Positions 1 to 11,421 are shown, counted from the first letter of the stretch. The stretch: 64,000 nucleotides of DNA from Massariosphaeria phaeospora (GCA_011032825.1 JAADJZ010000022.1:620001-684000); one strand, 5' to 3'. A program made the numbers and translations. Notes: a model not told the origin generated them from the letters alone.

Positions 1-1872
1 GTGAATAATCGTTGAAACCAACCCAACATTTGACAGCGGGGCTGCTCTTATGAGTAGCTGTCTGGACGATAGCATTATTATGCACCAAATTCCAGGCCAA
101 GCATGGTTGCAACGCGCCGAAGCAGTCATCCGCACTATGATATCCAGACTGCAAACACGCCATCAGTATCAGATCCCCATGGAAAAGGCACACTTACATC
201 GTGTTGTACCGAAAAGTCGACCAACGACCCGCATGACTTGTCCCACTTCGTCTCGCCTCCGACTTCAGGGGCCGTGTACGTCGTCTCCCAGCCCTGGCGA
301 GAGAACTGGTGGATACACTGCAGAATAGTCTTCTTGTCCAGTAGCGCCCCGCTCTTTCCCTTGTCGCCTTTGTCGGAGAACTTCGACCAGACATAGCACT
401 CAGAGGGTGAATCGGGTGCACGCTCGCCCGGCGGAACACGGGGACGCTGAGGTGCCAGCCAAAACTTGTTCTCACCATCCCAATATTCGCCACCCCATTT
501 CCAGCTAATGTCCAAAGTGTGAGCGTACATACGGACGTTGTTGGGAGACAAGTGCTAGCTTACCCGTATTGGTTCTTGTTGTTCTCTTTGGACGCGTCAT
601 AATCGCAATTCTTGCTCGGCAAAAGCATCTTCTCGAGACAGTCATCCACGGTGATCTTAGTCCCGCTAGCGTAGTCAATACCGAGGATCATGTCGTTCCA
701 CTGGCCTTCGAAGAAGTGCTGTTTGTACACCCCTTCGGACGGATTATCAATGCCCTGGAATCTTTCCCTGCAGAAAGTTCCGATCGCATCATCAAGGGCC
801 TTTTGGTCCACAAACCTCCAATTATCGATGCTCTTCATCCGCTCTTCGTCTAATTTATAACAGGTCAGCTTCTCAGGATTCTCAGGAAAACCGGGCCCTT
901 TGAGGATGTCTTGCACTGTGTTGATGGCGTTGTGCCAGCCTTCCGGATCGAAGAGCCAAGTGAGTGGTTCGGGCGGTTCTGTGTTATCGCAGGGACAGTT
1001 CCTATACCTGTTCCCATTTTCCTGGGCACCCGAACACAACCCTGTCGATTTATCCATACCACCACACTGGTTACAGAACAGTAACTTGTTGTTGTCTTCC
1101 TCCGGCGGCTTCGTGCACTCTTGTTGCGTGCAGGGACACGGCGTGAGGAACGCAGCGCAAACCCCTGTGCTTTGACCTTTACACAGTTCGACTGTGCAGG
1201 GAATTTTCTCCTTTGCCGGGCATGAGAGGCGCATTTGACCACGACGGCCGGTTGCAAAGTTCTCGTAGGACTTGGGATGGTTCCAGGCCCGGTCGATGGC
1301 AACGCCCAGCACCGCCATCGTCAACCACGGGATTTCGACCGCAGCCAGATCAGAGATGTGCATCGAGAACAAGTTTGCCGCATCGCCGAGCAGCCTGTAG
1401 AAGGCCTCTTGTTGCGTTTTGTCCTCGTAGCCGGGGAGGTTCTCCATCGTGGCGGGGATGCCAGGGACAGGGGATTCACGGTATAATTGAACGAGGGACT
1501 GGACAAAGTCTAGATGCCCTCATAGTCAGCCAACTGTTTTCGATATTGTACTCCGCAGCGTGGGGAAAGCTTCACGCATTGGACCCAAACCGTACATCGG
1601 TGCGTGATAAGTGCCTTGGCTGTGTCCACGAGACACGTCTCAACTGCCTCCTCGCGCTTCGAAATATCAAGGCCGCGCGCGGCTTTCACGGGACACGCCT
1701 CGCCATCTTTGAACCACTCGATGACAGTATTTGACAGGTCTTGGTCCAGCTGAATGCGGATCTTCTCGTTGTCAGCGCGGAAGACAGGCGTGAACTGGGC
1801 CGACACTGAAGGATCGAAAGAGATAAGAGTAGGAATAAGAATTCCAATGAAGTGACTTGCGAACACACGCAT
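1..1872 (-). CDS. Large cysteine-rich secreted protein, unknown function (3' end outside window)
   Basis: Four exons can be joined: 1872-1552, 1498-564, 504-198 and 148 to beyond position 1, giving at least 570 residues. The introns are 53, 59 and 49 bp with GT-AG ends; the last has a perfect GTAAGT donor and a TTTGCAG acceptor. The protein opens with a signal peptide (MRVFASHFIGILIPTLIS, then a small-residue cleavage region near VSA-QF). The middle is rich in cysteines (CPCTQQEC, FCNQCGG, NCPCDN), and the C-terminal half has many Trp and Tyr residues (SWKWGGEYWDGE) and more cysteines. I do not recognise a family. An apparent frameshift near 1530 disappears when the first intron is used. It is divergent from the metalloprotease at 2570, so both may share a promoter. 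An extracellular role is inferred from the signal peptide and cysteines only. Confidence 0.72.
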
Positions 1873-2569
1873 CGCGAAGTTAAAGGCCTTGCGAGGCTAA
1901 AGGAGTAAGAGTCGGTTTGCGAAACTAAACCAGCCCGACAACACACTCACATATGTACTAATGAGTTACATAATCAGGTTCACGGGCATTGATTTCGGAC
2001 CCTAGGCCCACTTTCCACTTCGAGCTATCGCGAGCTGAGAATCGCGAACTCTTCAGCCTCATGTCAGCGGCCTCATCTCACCTCGGCGATGTCGACCTGG
2101 GCTGTCAGCGAGTGTGTTGTACCTCGCCGACCTTGATCGGGCCCGCTTACTACATCGCGCATAACACCTACCCTGCGGAAACACGTCTGAAGCCTACTTT
2201 CATTAAGTATTGGAGGCCATTCAGCCCCCAAATCTGGGGGCTGACCGATACGCGAGAATCGTAGGTTTCAGGGGCTGAGAAGGCGATGGTTTGTCTTACT
2301 CCGAAATAACGTAGGGCTGAATATCGTCGCGAAAGTTCACCGGAACACACACGCCCAACTGTCGTTGTAATTGTTATACACAGCATTTTCCCAACCGGGC
2401 ATCACTGAACTACTAACGGGGCCAAAAAACTGTACTTTGAATCACAACGCATATGTTCAGCTGACTTGAGTATACGAAGTCAACTCAGGAAGTACTAGTA
2501 TATTATGATGATCATCCAGTCTGAAAGCGTTTCCTCCATCTCGCAATTATCCCAAATTCTCCACTTCGT
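1873..2569. promoter_or_regulatory. Divergent intergenic region with a 10-bp-arm hairpin
   Basis: This 697-bp gap lies between two genes transcribed away from each other, so it must hold both promoters. A perfect inverted repeat lies at 2221-2230 and 2235-2244 (arm TCAGCCCCCA, loop AATC). No convincing coding sequence is seen. A regulatory role for the hairpin is inference. Confidence 0.4.
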
Positions 2570-3832
2570 ATGCCGCTCAAGATGCCTACGCAACCTCTTC
2601 TTTCCGTCGTCCTATTTACACTACATGCAACGGCCTTATCCTACTGGATTGCGCCGGATTGCCCTATAGGTGTAGTACAAGCCATCAACGAGGTCCGTTG
2701 GACAGCCGCGCATCTCGTTGAAGCAATGCAAAATTACAACCCTGCCCAAGACACGCAATTCAAAGACCCATTGACCTGGTTCTTCAATATCGACGCTGCA
2801 GCCAACGTTGAGGAGTTCAACGTTATCGAGGGTTAGTTCTGAAAGTTTACGTCCAGCTCAATACTGACCGTTGGACGCAGTCTTCTACCACAGTGTCGCG
2901 AGCTTGAAGAGAACCGACAACCAAGGAGCGTCCGATATCCGTATACATTGTGGTATGCACTCCAGTCAGAATTTCGCACTACTCCTCAGCTAATGTATCT
3001 TGCTTAGACAATGAGAAGAGATACTTGGCCCAGCCGAATAATGTAGAGATGGCGGACGATGATCCAAACTTCAAAACAACCACTTTCGTCGACGCCCTCA
3101 ACGAAGACATCGTACCGGGTACAGCTTTGACCTGCAGGGGATCGAAGGATACCTACGCAGCGACCAGCGTGGAGATAAGTGAACGGTGGGACAAACACCG
3201 AGGTGCGTCTTCTCAAAGTCGAAGGCGCGTTGTCATTGATGTAAGTCCCACACCATTGGACAAAAGCGTATCCGAATGTACTAACAAAGTCATAGATATG
3301 CGATCTCCTGCACAACAGAAAGGAAACATCCACGATCCGGGACCTGGCCGAAAAGCCAGCGCTTGCTGATCTGCGCGGCTTATACGTTCTCGGCGCGTCC
3401 TACTTCACCATCATGCACGAGGTACGCACCCCACACACCACCCCCTCCCCGCTCCCACACACCTTCAACACTAACCCCTCTCCCTTCCAGTTCGCCCACG
3501 TGCCCCGCATGAGCGCCTTCAAACTCAACCGCCGCAGACACGAAGGCGGAACCGACTGGCACAACGGCATCAACGGCTACTACGAAAACGACGACACGCT
3601 CCCGTTCAACAACCTCCGCTTGCCGCTCTACATGCTGGCTAATCCCGACAGCTACAACTTCTTCGCCTTGGTGTTCCGGCTCAGGATGCGCGGCTGGGAG
3701 GTTAGAATGGTTACGGGCTCGCTGAAGTTGTTTTATAACAAAGATTTGCCGGTGGTGGAGGATTGGCCGAGTGCGGAGCCGGAGTGGAGTGATCATGTGA
3801 CGGTGGGTGCTAATGTGCCGCAGTCGCCGTAG
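2570..3832 (+). CDS. Secreted M35-like zinc metalloprotease (lysine-specific endopeptidase type)
   Basis: Five exons: 2570-2831, 2881-2952, 3008-3240, 3296-3421 and 3491-3832, coding 344 residues. A hydrophobic signal peptide starts the protein (TQPLLSVVLFTLHATALS). The zinc motif HEFAH falls at about residues 230-234; the phase-0 intron at 3422-3490 separates HE from FAH, so no single exon shows it. Downstream lie GGTDWHNGINGYYEND and LANPDSYNFFA, patterns shared with fungal proteins of the lysine-specific metallo-endopeptidase/deuterolysin group, in which Asp supplies a third zinc ligand. Which Asp does so here is not certain. The family uses zinc to hydrolyse peptide bonds outside the cell. 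A second start at 2582 would shorten the N-terminus by four residues. The exon 3031-3240 region reads through in frame without a further intron. Confidence 0.75.
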
Positions 3833-4370
3833 TGTGGCGTAGGGGGTACGGCGGTTGGGGCCGAGTGTAGTTGCGAGATGTAAAGTTCGGTTACGACAGA
3901 CCTCCCGCGCATGGATATAGCGTATGCAGCTGCGACGTTGATCTAGACGAGGGCGCGAGATGTTCGGCGCCAGTTCAAGAGCAGTGAGGTACCAGCACAG
4001 AGATATCTGCATTTTACTACAAAGGTACATCGGCATGCTGTACATGCTCTTGTTACATGGAGATGTTAGCTCATTCCATTATATGGCCTGCATATTACGA
4101 TCCCCACGAGCACATGCTCTACAGCCTCGACATCCCACCTTCGCCCCACCAGTCAAATCCGCAAGGACAACTTCGACTTCTTATTCCAATACGAAGAAGT
4201 ACCCAAAGAGTAACTACAGAGAAAGATCCAGACTTCTTGAGTGCTGTAGTGGCGGCAACGGGCAACTGTACAATGAATTCGGTTCTCGGCCCTTGTAAGA
4301 GTCATGCGAAACGTGAAAACAGAGTTGACCGTGAAGTTGCAACGAAGTGATTACTATACAGATAGACTGA
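3833..4370. other. Intergenic region, no gene seen
   Basis: No supported gene. Short open frames here do not continue through splice sites. Parts of 4190-4370 resemble 5390-5530 (see the duplicated-flank finding). The region lies downstream of two convergent genes. Confidence 0.4.
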
Positions 4371-4885
4371 CTAGCCTAGAAGAAGATAGGCCGGATGTAT
4401 TACGTAGAAGTTACCGCAGAATTCACCCTGTCCCCCAACTCAATCCGTCCATCTTCGCCGCCGCCGCCGCCGCCGCTCGTCGAAATCTTGGTTGGAAAGC
4501 GTTCACGAATTCTCGCACCACATCGTGAACGCCAATCGCGCAAAAACATACCTATGCAGTTCTGCCGGGCGAGACTCGATCCAGTCCACTTGACGGACTG
4601 GTACCTATTGCTCTCCTTCTCGGCATACATTTCGGGCAGCGCATCGCAAGCCCTGCTGGCGACCTCGCGGGGGTCGCCCTCGTATAGCATGGCTGGTGTT
4701 TGGCAGTCGCGATCGGGGGAGACTTGCATGGTCATGTTCCAGGTGCCTGTAGCGTCTCTCGGCTCTAAGTAGAGCCCGTTGTAGCCCTGATGGACTGGAT
4801 GGGGGTTCCAGTGGTTTTGGGTGGCGGCGAGGGGGGTGAGGAGGGCGAGGGCGAGGCCGTAGATGAGGGTGCTGGTGAGGCGCAT
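4371..4885 (-). CDS. Small secreted protein with few cysteines, effector-like
   Basis: The protein begins with a clear signal peptide (MRLTSTLIYGLALALLTPLAA, cleavage near ATQ) followed by about 90 residues with three cysteines (DRDCQ, RACDA, RQNC) and the phrase GTWNMTMQVSPDRDC. Read straight through it would end at 4400 with 161 residues, but the last 50 residues are low-complexity (six Gly from a CCG repeat). A strong GTATGT donor at 4551 suggests exon 1 is 4885-4552. A second exon using an acceptor near 4440 would add a fourth cysteine and end at 4371. The 3' structure is therefore uncertain. No family is recognised. It resembles small secreted proteins of plant-associated fungi in size and layout only. 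Confidence 0.5.
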
Positions 4886-5813
4886 GGTGGGTGGGGGGTG
4901 AGATGGCGGTGGGAGATGGAGAGCGAGATGATGGGACGGGCGGCCAGCGCGGGCCAGACGCTGCTCTTATGCGTGGCCGCGGTAGGCCGCTGTACGTAGC
5001 TCTTGCATCAACTTGACGAGTCGGAGCAGTATTGAGGGGCGGAACCGTGGAGGCGGTGCCGACGATGCCCGCAACGGGATCCAATCAAGAATAGCAGATT
5101 TTGTATAATCTTCCTAATCTACGTGTTACCTTTATATAAGTGTTTTAAGATATGAGGGGTTGTCTTAGGTTTGCGGGGAAGGACAGTTATAATACACGCC
5201 TCCCCGGTGGCTGGCGTACGTCATGCCCGTCAATCAGTCCAGACGCCCGGGTGCACATCATCGAGATCGCAGACCTCGCATTGGATAAGACAAGCTATGC
5301 GCTGTGCAATAAATGCCAATATAACGAACCTGACATCGATGATATGTCGTCAAATGCAATGCCCTTTGATCTCACCCACCACTTAATATTGTAGAGATAG
5401 ACTAGGCTAGATATGGGGGGGAAAGATATGTTCCGTAGTGAATGAATATGCTTGGAGAATTGAGTTGATCGTGAAGCTATGCGCGGGTTGAGCACTGTAT
5501 AGATGAATTCGGATAGCATCACCCCTTGTCGTAATATGAAGGTATTACTACAGCAGAACTCAACACTTGCTTCGTTCCCAACGTCCTTCAACTCGATGCC
5601 TTAATCTCCACCTCCACCACCGTCGGCATTCGTCGGATGCTTAGTTGGAAAGCGTGTCCAGAAGCAGAGAATTCTCATCGAGTAGAAAGCTTCTGAACCC
5701 CCCGTTACGCAGGGTCCCACCTCCACGACCACGGGGAGACCGCCGGCGCAGGCTGGCTCTGTATAAGCGACGACTAACAGTACTATTAGCTACGCCGATC
5801 TACACTCTATTTC
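4886..5813. other. Intergenic region with a diverged copy of the 4.2-4.5 kb flank
   Basis: No supported gene. By eye, blocks at 5393-5690 repeat blocks at 4270-4520, including an exact 12-mer GTTGGAAAGCGT (4490 and 5650 areas), GAGTTGA-CGTGAAG and GATGAATTCGG, but in a different order. This points to an old local duplication. Confidence 0.35.
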
Positions 5814-6038
5814 TCAGACCCTCCAAGAAAATAAGCAAGACATACTTAAACACCCCTCTCTCAGGGTCACTGCTTCCATGCTGCCGAGTGGAGTAGAAAG
5901 GTCCCAGCAGACATTTTCGTATGGCTGATCATTCCGGAGGGCGAATGGGACGAGTCCAATTTCAACTTCGCTGCAATCGGTGCTTTTGTATATGTTGATG
6001 GTGGCAGGGTTCGATGGGAGACGGTAGTAGTGAAACAC
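5814..6038 (-). pseudogene. Possible diverged or broken paralogue of the small secreted gene at 4.4-4.9 kb
   Basis: An open frame of about 75 residues has cysteines spaced as in the neighbouring secreted protein: INIYKSTDCSEVEIG, then ENVCWDLSTP, then REGC. The two share a pattern rather than clear identity, and the 3' flanks of the two loci also share blocks. Upstream in this frame a TAA stop is met at once, and no signal peptide exon is visible, so I treat it as a relic or as one exon of an unresolved gene. Confidence 0.3.
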
Positions 6039-6926
6039 CGAGACTGCCAGGGTCTTCTCTTATACACGCCTGCTCCGCGGCCAACTGACCGTTTCGTCTC
6101 GAAAGTTCGCGCTCTCAGGTTCTCATCATCAAGTCCTTAAAAAGGCACAGCAGCGCGATGTATGACGCCGTAGGCGTTCTGAATCCAAACTGCATGCGCA
6201 CGTCATACATTCAAAAACATGTCTTCTTAAACCCAATCGAACATCTATTGATATTGGATACACACCACTCGGCTGCCATGACGTTTGCTCTGGGCCGCCC
6301 GTGAGCAGCGAGGTGAGTGGGTGGTTCGTTATATCACCGTTACATGACCACCGCTCGAAGTATCGTATCGTAGCATGTCCGATTCATAAGGTTGGTTTGC
6401 TGCCAGACATTAGAAACAGTTGACTTGATGCCATTGTGTTCGGCGTTGTTTGGTAGTTGGAATTGGTCTGACACCGCCCCCGATCCATATGTCCCCTATG
6501 AGTTAGTCAGCAACCGAGGAGCTACACCACTCACAATCGATCCAGTCCAAAACCCACGCACGACTGCCCCCTCCCATACCAATGCGGCGTAGACCCACCC
6601 ACATTGCCTTTCCAATCACATTCACCTCCTTCCCAATTGGCCCTTCACTCTCTCCGTCACCTTCTCTTTCCCCTTCCCCCGCTTCTTGCCCTTCCATTTC
6701 CAACCTCGGATCGCAAAATGCGGGGTCGAAATATTGCAGGGAGAGTAAAGCAGAACCAGAGGTATATTGGATTGCTGGATCGGGGGTTGAAGTATTGATG
6801 TCTGCGGCTTTTGGAATTTTTGATCGTTCAGACGGTAATGGCGGTTCCGGTTTGCTGGTTCTTACGCCTCGGTGCTTTTTCTCACGTTGCAATCGATGAT
6901 TCTCGTCCTTCTCCTTCCTACTATTA
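6039..6926. other. Unassigned region before the truncated hAT copy
   Basis: A minus-strand open frame at 6892-6503 (129 residues, acidic run EGEREGDGESEG, ending near WIDCEWCSSSVAD) could be an exon of an unrecognised gene, but no start or partner exon is convincing. Its complement is pyrimidine-rich. The hAT similarity begins abruptly at about 6927. Confidence 0.25.
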
Positions 6927-8011
6927 CTGAGTATATCGAGTTGCTCAAGCTTTTCAAGAAAGCGACTAGCTGGCTCGAAGGTCGAGGCAAGGCTGGTCGC
7001 TACGGCGCGATTTAGGAGGTTATCCCTACGTTTGAGTAGCTCTTCGCTACGCTACAGGCTCAACAGGAGCGCGTAGAGGCAGTGGATTACAACGATCCTA
7101 ACGCGCCTAAGGATCACGTCAAAACAAACCTCAATCTCGCTATTAGTAAGCTAGAAAAATACTACGCCAAATTCAAAGACGCTCCGGCGTATTACTGTGC
7201 CCTACGCCTCCACCTAGCGTACAAAAACTTTATCGATACTGCCTGGCGAGTACCCGCCGAATACGATGACGTAGATGGCCCCTATCCCTGCGAGAGGTAG
7301 CTAGAGGCAAACAACAAAGGCTTTCAATCACTTTGGGCGGGCGCTAAGCTAGCATCTAAAATCGCCGCCGCCGATCCAGCTACGCCGCCGCCGATCCAGC
7401 TACGCCGCCGCCTGCTAAGCGGCAACGTTTTGACTACGCCGTCAACCGTACTGAGTTTATGCTAGCTTCTATGAGAGAGGCGGAGATTGCGGAGGAGATT
7501 ACTGACGAGTATGAGCTCTAGAGCGCGGAGAAACCAATTGATCCAGCCTACAAGCTTGCTCAGCTGCTAATTGCCTACTAGTTGTCAAAGGAGCATTAAT
7601 ACCCTGTTTTGGCGCGGTTTGCTATGAATATATTGAGTATCCCAGCCTCAGCAGCCGATTGTGAGAGGACCTTTAGTAAATTGGCTAATCTTTTAGGCGT
7701 CCGGAGAGTTAATATGAGGCCAGATTTACTATCCGCTTTACAGAGCCTCCGATCCTGGAAACGCCTTGGGATTGAGCGCTTCAAAACGCCTTACAAACCT
7801 ACGAACACGTACGATATCACTATCCATGAGATCGACGTATATATTGGGCAATTCACCAATAGTTAGCTTACTAATCAATCCATCCAATCTATCAATCCGT
7901 CCACCCCCCAAATCCCTAAACAATCCATTCAAGCCAATCCAGGAGAGATTTCTTGTCAATCCATTCAATCCAGGGACCCGGATTGGATTGGGCGGATTGT
8001 TGACAAGTCTG
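6927..8011 (+). mobile_element. hAT transposon copy A, 5'-truncated and RIP-like
   Basis: This is the 3' part of a hAT element. Translation matches copy B (8352-11421) through the DYNDPNAP block and the C-terminal hAT dimerisation region (SIPASAADCERTFSKLANLL, 7630-7690). It has many stops; at 7579-7581 it reads TAG where copy B reads TGG (10982-10984), and at 7597-7599 TAA where copy B has CAG. The 3' end carries the terminal repeat, reading CAGACTTGTCAACAATCC from 8011 inward, related to copy B. The first two thirds of the element are missing, and no target duplication can be checked. Confidence 0.85.
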
Positions 8012-8343
8012 GATCGGAGGCGTTGTTCTAGGTCGAAGGGATAGAAGTGCTAGCAGCGAACGTCAAGGTGCTGGTGGTAGGTAGTAAATGTGAGGGCTAG
8101 GTGTTCGGGGCTAGGAATCTTGGATTCTGAGTGTAATTGTGTGGCGACTCGCGAGAATTAAGAGAGTAGGAAAGAGAAGTGGATAATTTAGGGGCACTAG
8201 GGAAAGGAGAGGGATTAAACTTGTTCTGTTAAGGCACGCAAGCAATCTTTCTCGTACTAACGACGAACGAAAAAAGATCAACTATAGTATTTTGTCATTT
8301 GGAGGCGTACTGAACGGCCGGTCTACTTTGTTGAGCGGACAGC
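8012..8343. other. Spacer between hAT copies A and B
   Basis: About 330 bp with no coding sequence or recognisable repeat. Confidence 0.4.
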
Positions 8344-8351
8344 GCTATAAC

Positions 8352-11300
8352 CAGAGATGTCAACAATCAATCCAGATTGCGAGATTGAATTGATTGATTG
8401 ATTTGTTATCAATTAATTAATCAATCTCGCAGGCGCTCCCATAGCAATCAATTCAATCTGAGATGCCTAGATTGATTAGATTGAATTGATAACGATCCAC
8501 GCCCTCCCTCCCTCGCCCCCCCCGCCTAACTTTGGTGTTGCTAAGGGCGTAAAGTAGCCAAAATATAAATTGCCTAAGTTCGATTCTCGCCAAAAACGTA
8601 AATATTAAAATATTTTCGCTTAGCTGCCTATTTTAGGCTTAGCGCTGCCGTGTAAATTTTCCGAACATCTCGATTTCCTACGCGCCTCTCAACGCGTACA
8701 TCTACACTCTCATTGCCGCCGCCCACGCCGCCCACGCCGCCTACAGTACGTATTTTTGACGCGCTTTTCGCTTGTACGCTTACCTGTTAGATGAACCGTA
8801 ACCTCCTCGCCGTATTTTCGTAGCGCGTCGATCGCGAGGCAACGCAGCCGTCGGGTGCTGCGTCATCCTACCAGGCAACCGATACCGATTCTACGATCGA
8901 CGATACGCCCGCCTACAATCCGTTTACTGCCTCTGCCGATGGAGATTACCAAGGCCTAGATTGGACGCGCGTTCCAAATCTGATAAAGCCACCGTACAGC
9001 GCAAAGCGCAAACGCGAGAGCTAGGTGTTTCAACATGGCTGGCGCCTATGGCACCGAAAAAAGGAGGCGATATACTAGCTCTGCAAGTTTTGCCACACAC
9101 ACAAATCAATAGGTGGATAATACAAGGCGGCAGAGGCTACCTCAGCTATAGCGCGGCATCTCGGCGAGCAGAAACCTGGCCATAGTGTTGACAGAGGTGG
9201 CTCTATAACGTTCAAAAAGAAAGCTTCTATCGTCGCGCATTTGCACCGCCGTGGCCTCGGCGTTAGCTAAGCGGTTGCCAATGAGATTGTCGACAGCTTC
9301 TCGCCGCGCGTTTTTCAACAGGCGCTTATTAACTGAATTGCGACTGACAATTAAGCTCTTTGCGTTATCGAGGTGCCTGCGTTTCGTGAGATAATCCAGG
9401 CAGCCAATCCGCTCGCCGAGCGCGCTCTCTGGCGGAGTTACAATACGGCGCGGGCGTACATCATAGAGAAATACAACGCCTACCTGCCTGCTGTTGTTAG
9501 CTACCTAAAACAGGCGCGCTCAGCGATCCACATCTCATTTAACAATTAGACGTCAATTGGCGGCAAACGGGCGCTTACTGGAATCTGCGTACATCACCTA
9601 AACGCAGCGGGCGAGCAGGTAGACTACCTGCTTGGCCTGCCGATGCTGTCGGGCGAGCACTCCGGCGCAAACGTTGCAGCAATCGTAAGCTCAACTCTTC
9701 GTACGTTTCATATAGGAAAAGAAGCCCTAGGTTACTTTGTACTTAATAACGCCTTCAACAACGACACCGCGATCAACGCTCTAGCAGAAAAGTACGGCTT
9801 CAACGCAAAGCACCGAAGATTGCGCTGCACCTGCCACATACTCAATCTCGCCGCCTAGCGCGTAATATTTGGCCAAGATCGTGAGGCGTTTGAGAACTCG
9901 AATGATAATCTCGCTGTGCGTACGCCTCGCTTTCTCAAATCAACCTAGCTAACCTATACAGGCAGAGGAGGAGTACATGAACGAGAAGCGCAAAGCTGGC
10001 CCGCTTGGAGTACTGTTTGACGTCATCGCCTCAATATGTACTCCGCAGGCTCGTGAGTTGCTAGAGCGCTTTCGACAGGATGAGGCTACTTAGCTAGGCA
10101 CCGCTACACCCAAATTTACGCCTAAGGAGCTCAAAAAACCAGTCAAGACGCGCTGGAATTCTTACTACGACTGCTTTGAGCGCGCTGTTGAGCTACGGGC
10201 GCCACTTGATAATTATATAGCGCACAAATCAGGCGAGTACAATCGCCACACAGCTCGCCGCCAACCTCGCGCAGTTGCTCGCTCTCTCGACGCCAGCAAA
10301 TCTCGCTTGTTTATTAGAGAGAGCAGGCTTACAAGCAAAGATTGGGCTACTATAACGGAGTATCTCGAGCTGCTCAAGCCTTTTAAGGAGGCGACTAGCT
10401 GGCTTGAAAGCCGAGGCAGCGCTGGCCGCCATAGCGCGATCTAGGAGGTGATCCCTACATTTGAGTAGCTTACTAATGCGCTAGAGGCTCTGCGTGAGCG
10501 AGTTAACGCCGTGGATTACAACGATCCCAACGCGCCTGAGGATCACGTCAAAACCAACCTCAATCTCGCTATCTCTAAGATTGAGGAGTACTACGCAAAG
10601 TTTGAGGACGCCTCAGCGTATTACGCTGCCCTACGCCTTCATCCCGCCTACAACAATTACGTTGATATCGCCTGGAGAGTACCACCAGATGATGACGTAG
10701 ATAGCCACCCGCGAGAGGGGTGGCTAGAGGCCAACAACAAAAGCTTTCAACTGCTCTAGGCGAGAGCTAAGGAGAAAGCTGCTGCTGCCGATCCTAAGTC
10801 ACCACAGGCGCCCCAAAGTAAGAAACTACGCCCTAATTACGCACTCAATCGCACCGAGTTTATGAGAGCTACGATGAAAGAGGGGGAAACTCTTATAGAT
10901 ATAGAGAACGAGTATGAACTGTAGAGATCGGAGAAAGCACTTGATCCCTCTCACAAGCTCGCTCAGCAGCCGATCGCCTACTGGCTGTCAAAAGAGCAAC
11001 AGTACCCCGTCTTGGCACAGTTTGCTATGGATATTTTGAGTATCCCTGCCGCCGCGGCAGATTGCGAGAGGACCTTTAGTGAATTGGCAAATTTACTAGG
11101 CGTACGGAGATTGCGGATGCTCCCTGACCTACTCTCGGCGCTGCAGAGCCTTCGCTCCTGGAAACGCCTTGGAATCCAGAAGTCTAAAACGCCCTACAAA
11201 CCTAGCTATATACCAGACCTGACGATTTGCCAAATCAACGAGTACTTGAACCAATTCACTGAGTTTGGGGCTGTGGAGTAGGATTACTAATCAATCAATC

Positions 11301-11421
11301 CAATTCAATCCGAAAACTCGTCAAATCTTATCAATCAATCCAATCAAGCTAGGCAGAGATTTTTGAGCAATCAATCAAGCTCGCGGCCGCGAGCTTGATT
11401 GATTGATTATTGACAACTCTG
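8352..11421 (+). mobile_element. hAT transposon copy B, full length with terminal repeats and 8-bp target duplication, RIP-inactivated
   Basis: The 3,070-bp element has imperfect terminal inverted repeats: left CAGAGATGTCAACAATCAAT, right CAGAGTTGTCAATAATCAAT (18 of 20 match). It is flanked by GCTATAAC (8344-8351) and GCTATGAC (11422-11429), an 8-bp duplication with one transition. In order the translation shows a BED-like zinc-finger region (LCKFC near 9080), the RNase H-like transposase core (LGLPMLSGEHSGANV near 9635; RLRCTCHILNL near 9825) and the C-terminal dimerisation region (AADCERTFSELANLL near 11060). Many TAG/TAA codons interrupt it. The catalytic block usually reading DNASNND has Asn (AAT, 9745-9747) in place of the first Asp. 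Subterminal regions are packed with AATCAATC motifs. Confidence 0.92.
11368..11405. repeat. 38-bp perfect palindrome in the hAT 3' subterminal region
   Basis: Nineteen bases on each side of a central GGCC pair perfectly with no spacer (arm CAATCAATCAAGCTCGCGG). It lies 16 bp inside the element end. Weaker inverted repeats occur in the 5' subterminal region (arms 8447-8459 and 8478-8490). Confidence 0.9.

Noticed and set aside
1499..1551. Apparent single-base frameshift in the large secreted-protein gene
   Set aside because: A 53-bp intron with GTAC donor, CCAG acceptor and an internal CTGAC branch site joins the frames exactly, so no frameshift is needed.
3380..4045. 221-residue minus-strand frame
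   Set aside because: It is antisense to the last exon of the metalloprotease; its codon pattern mirrors that exon and it has no domain.
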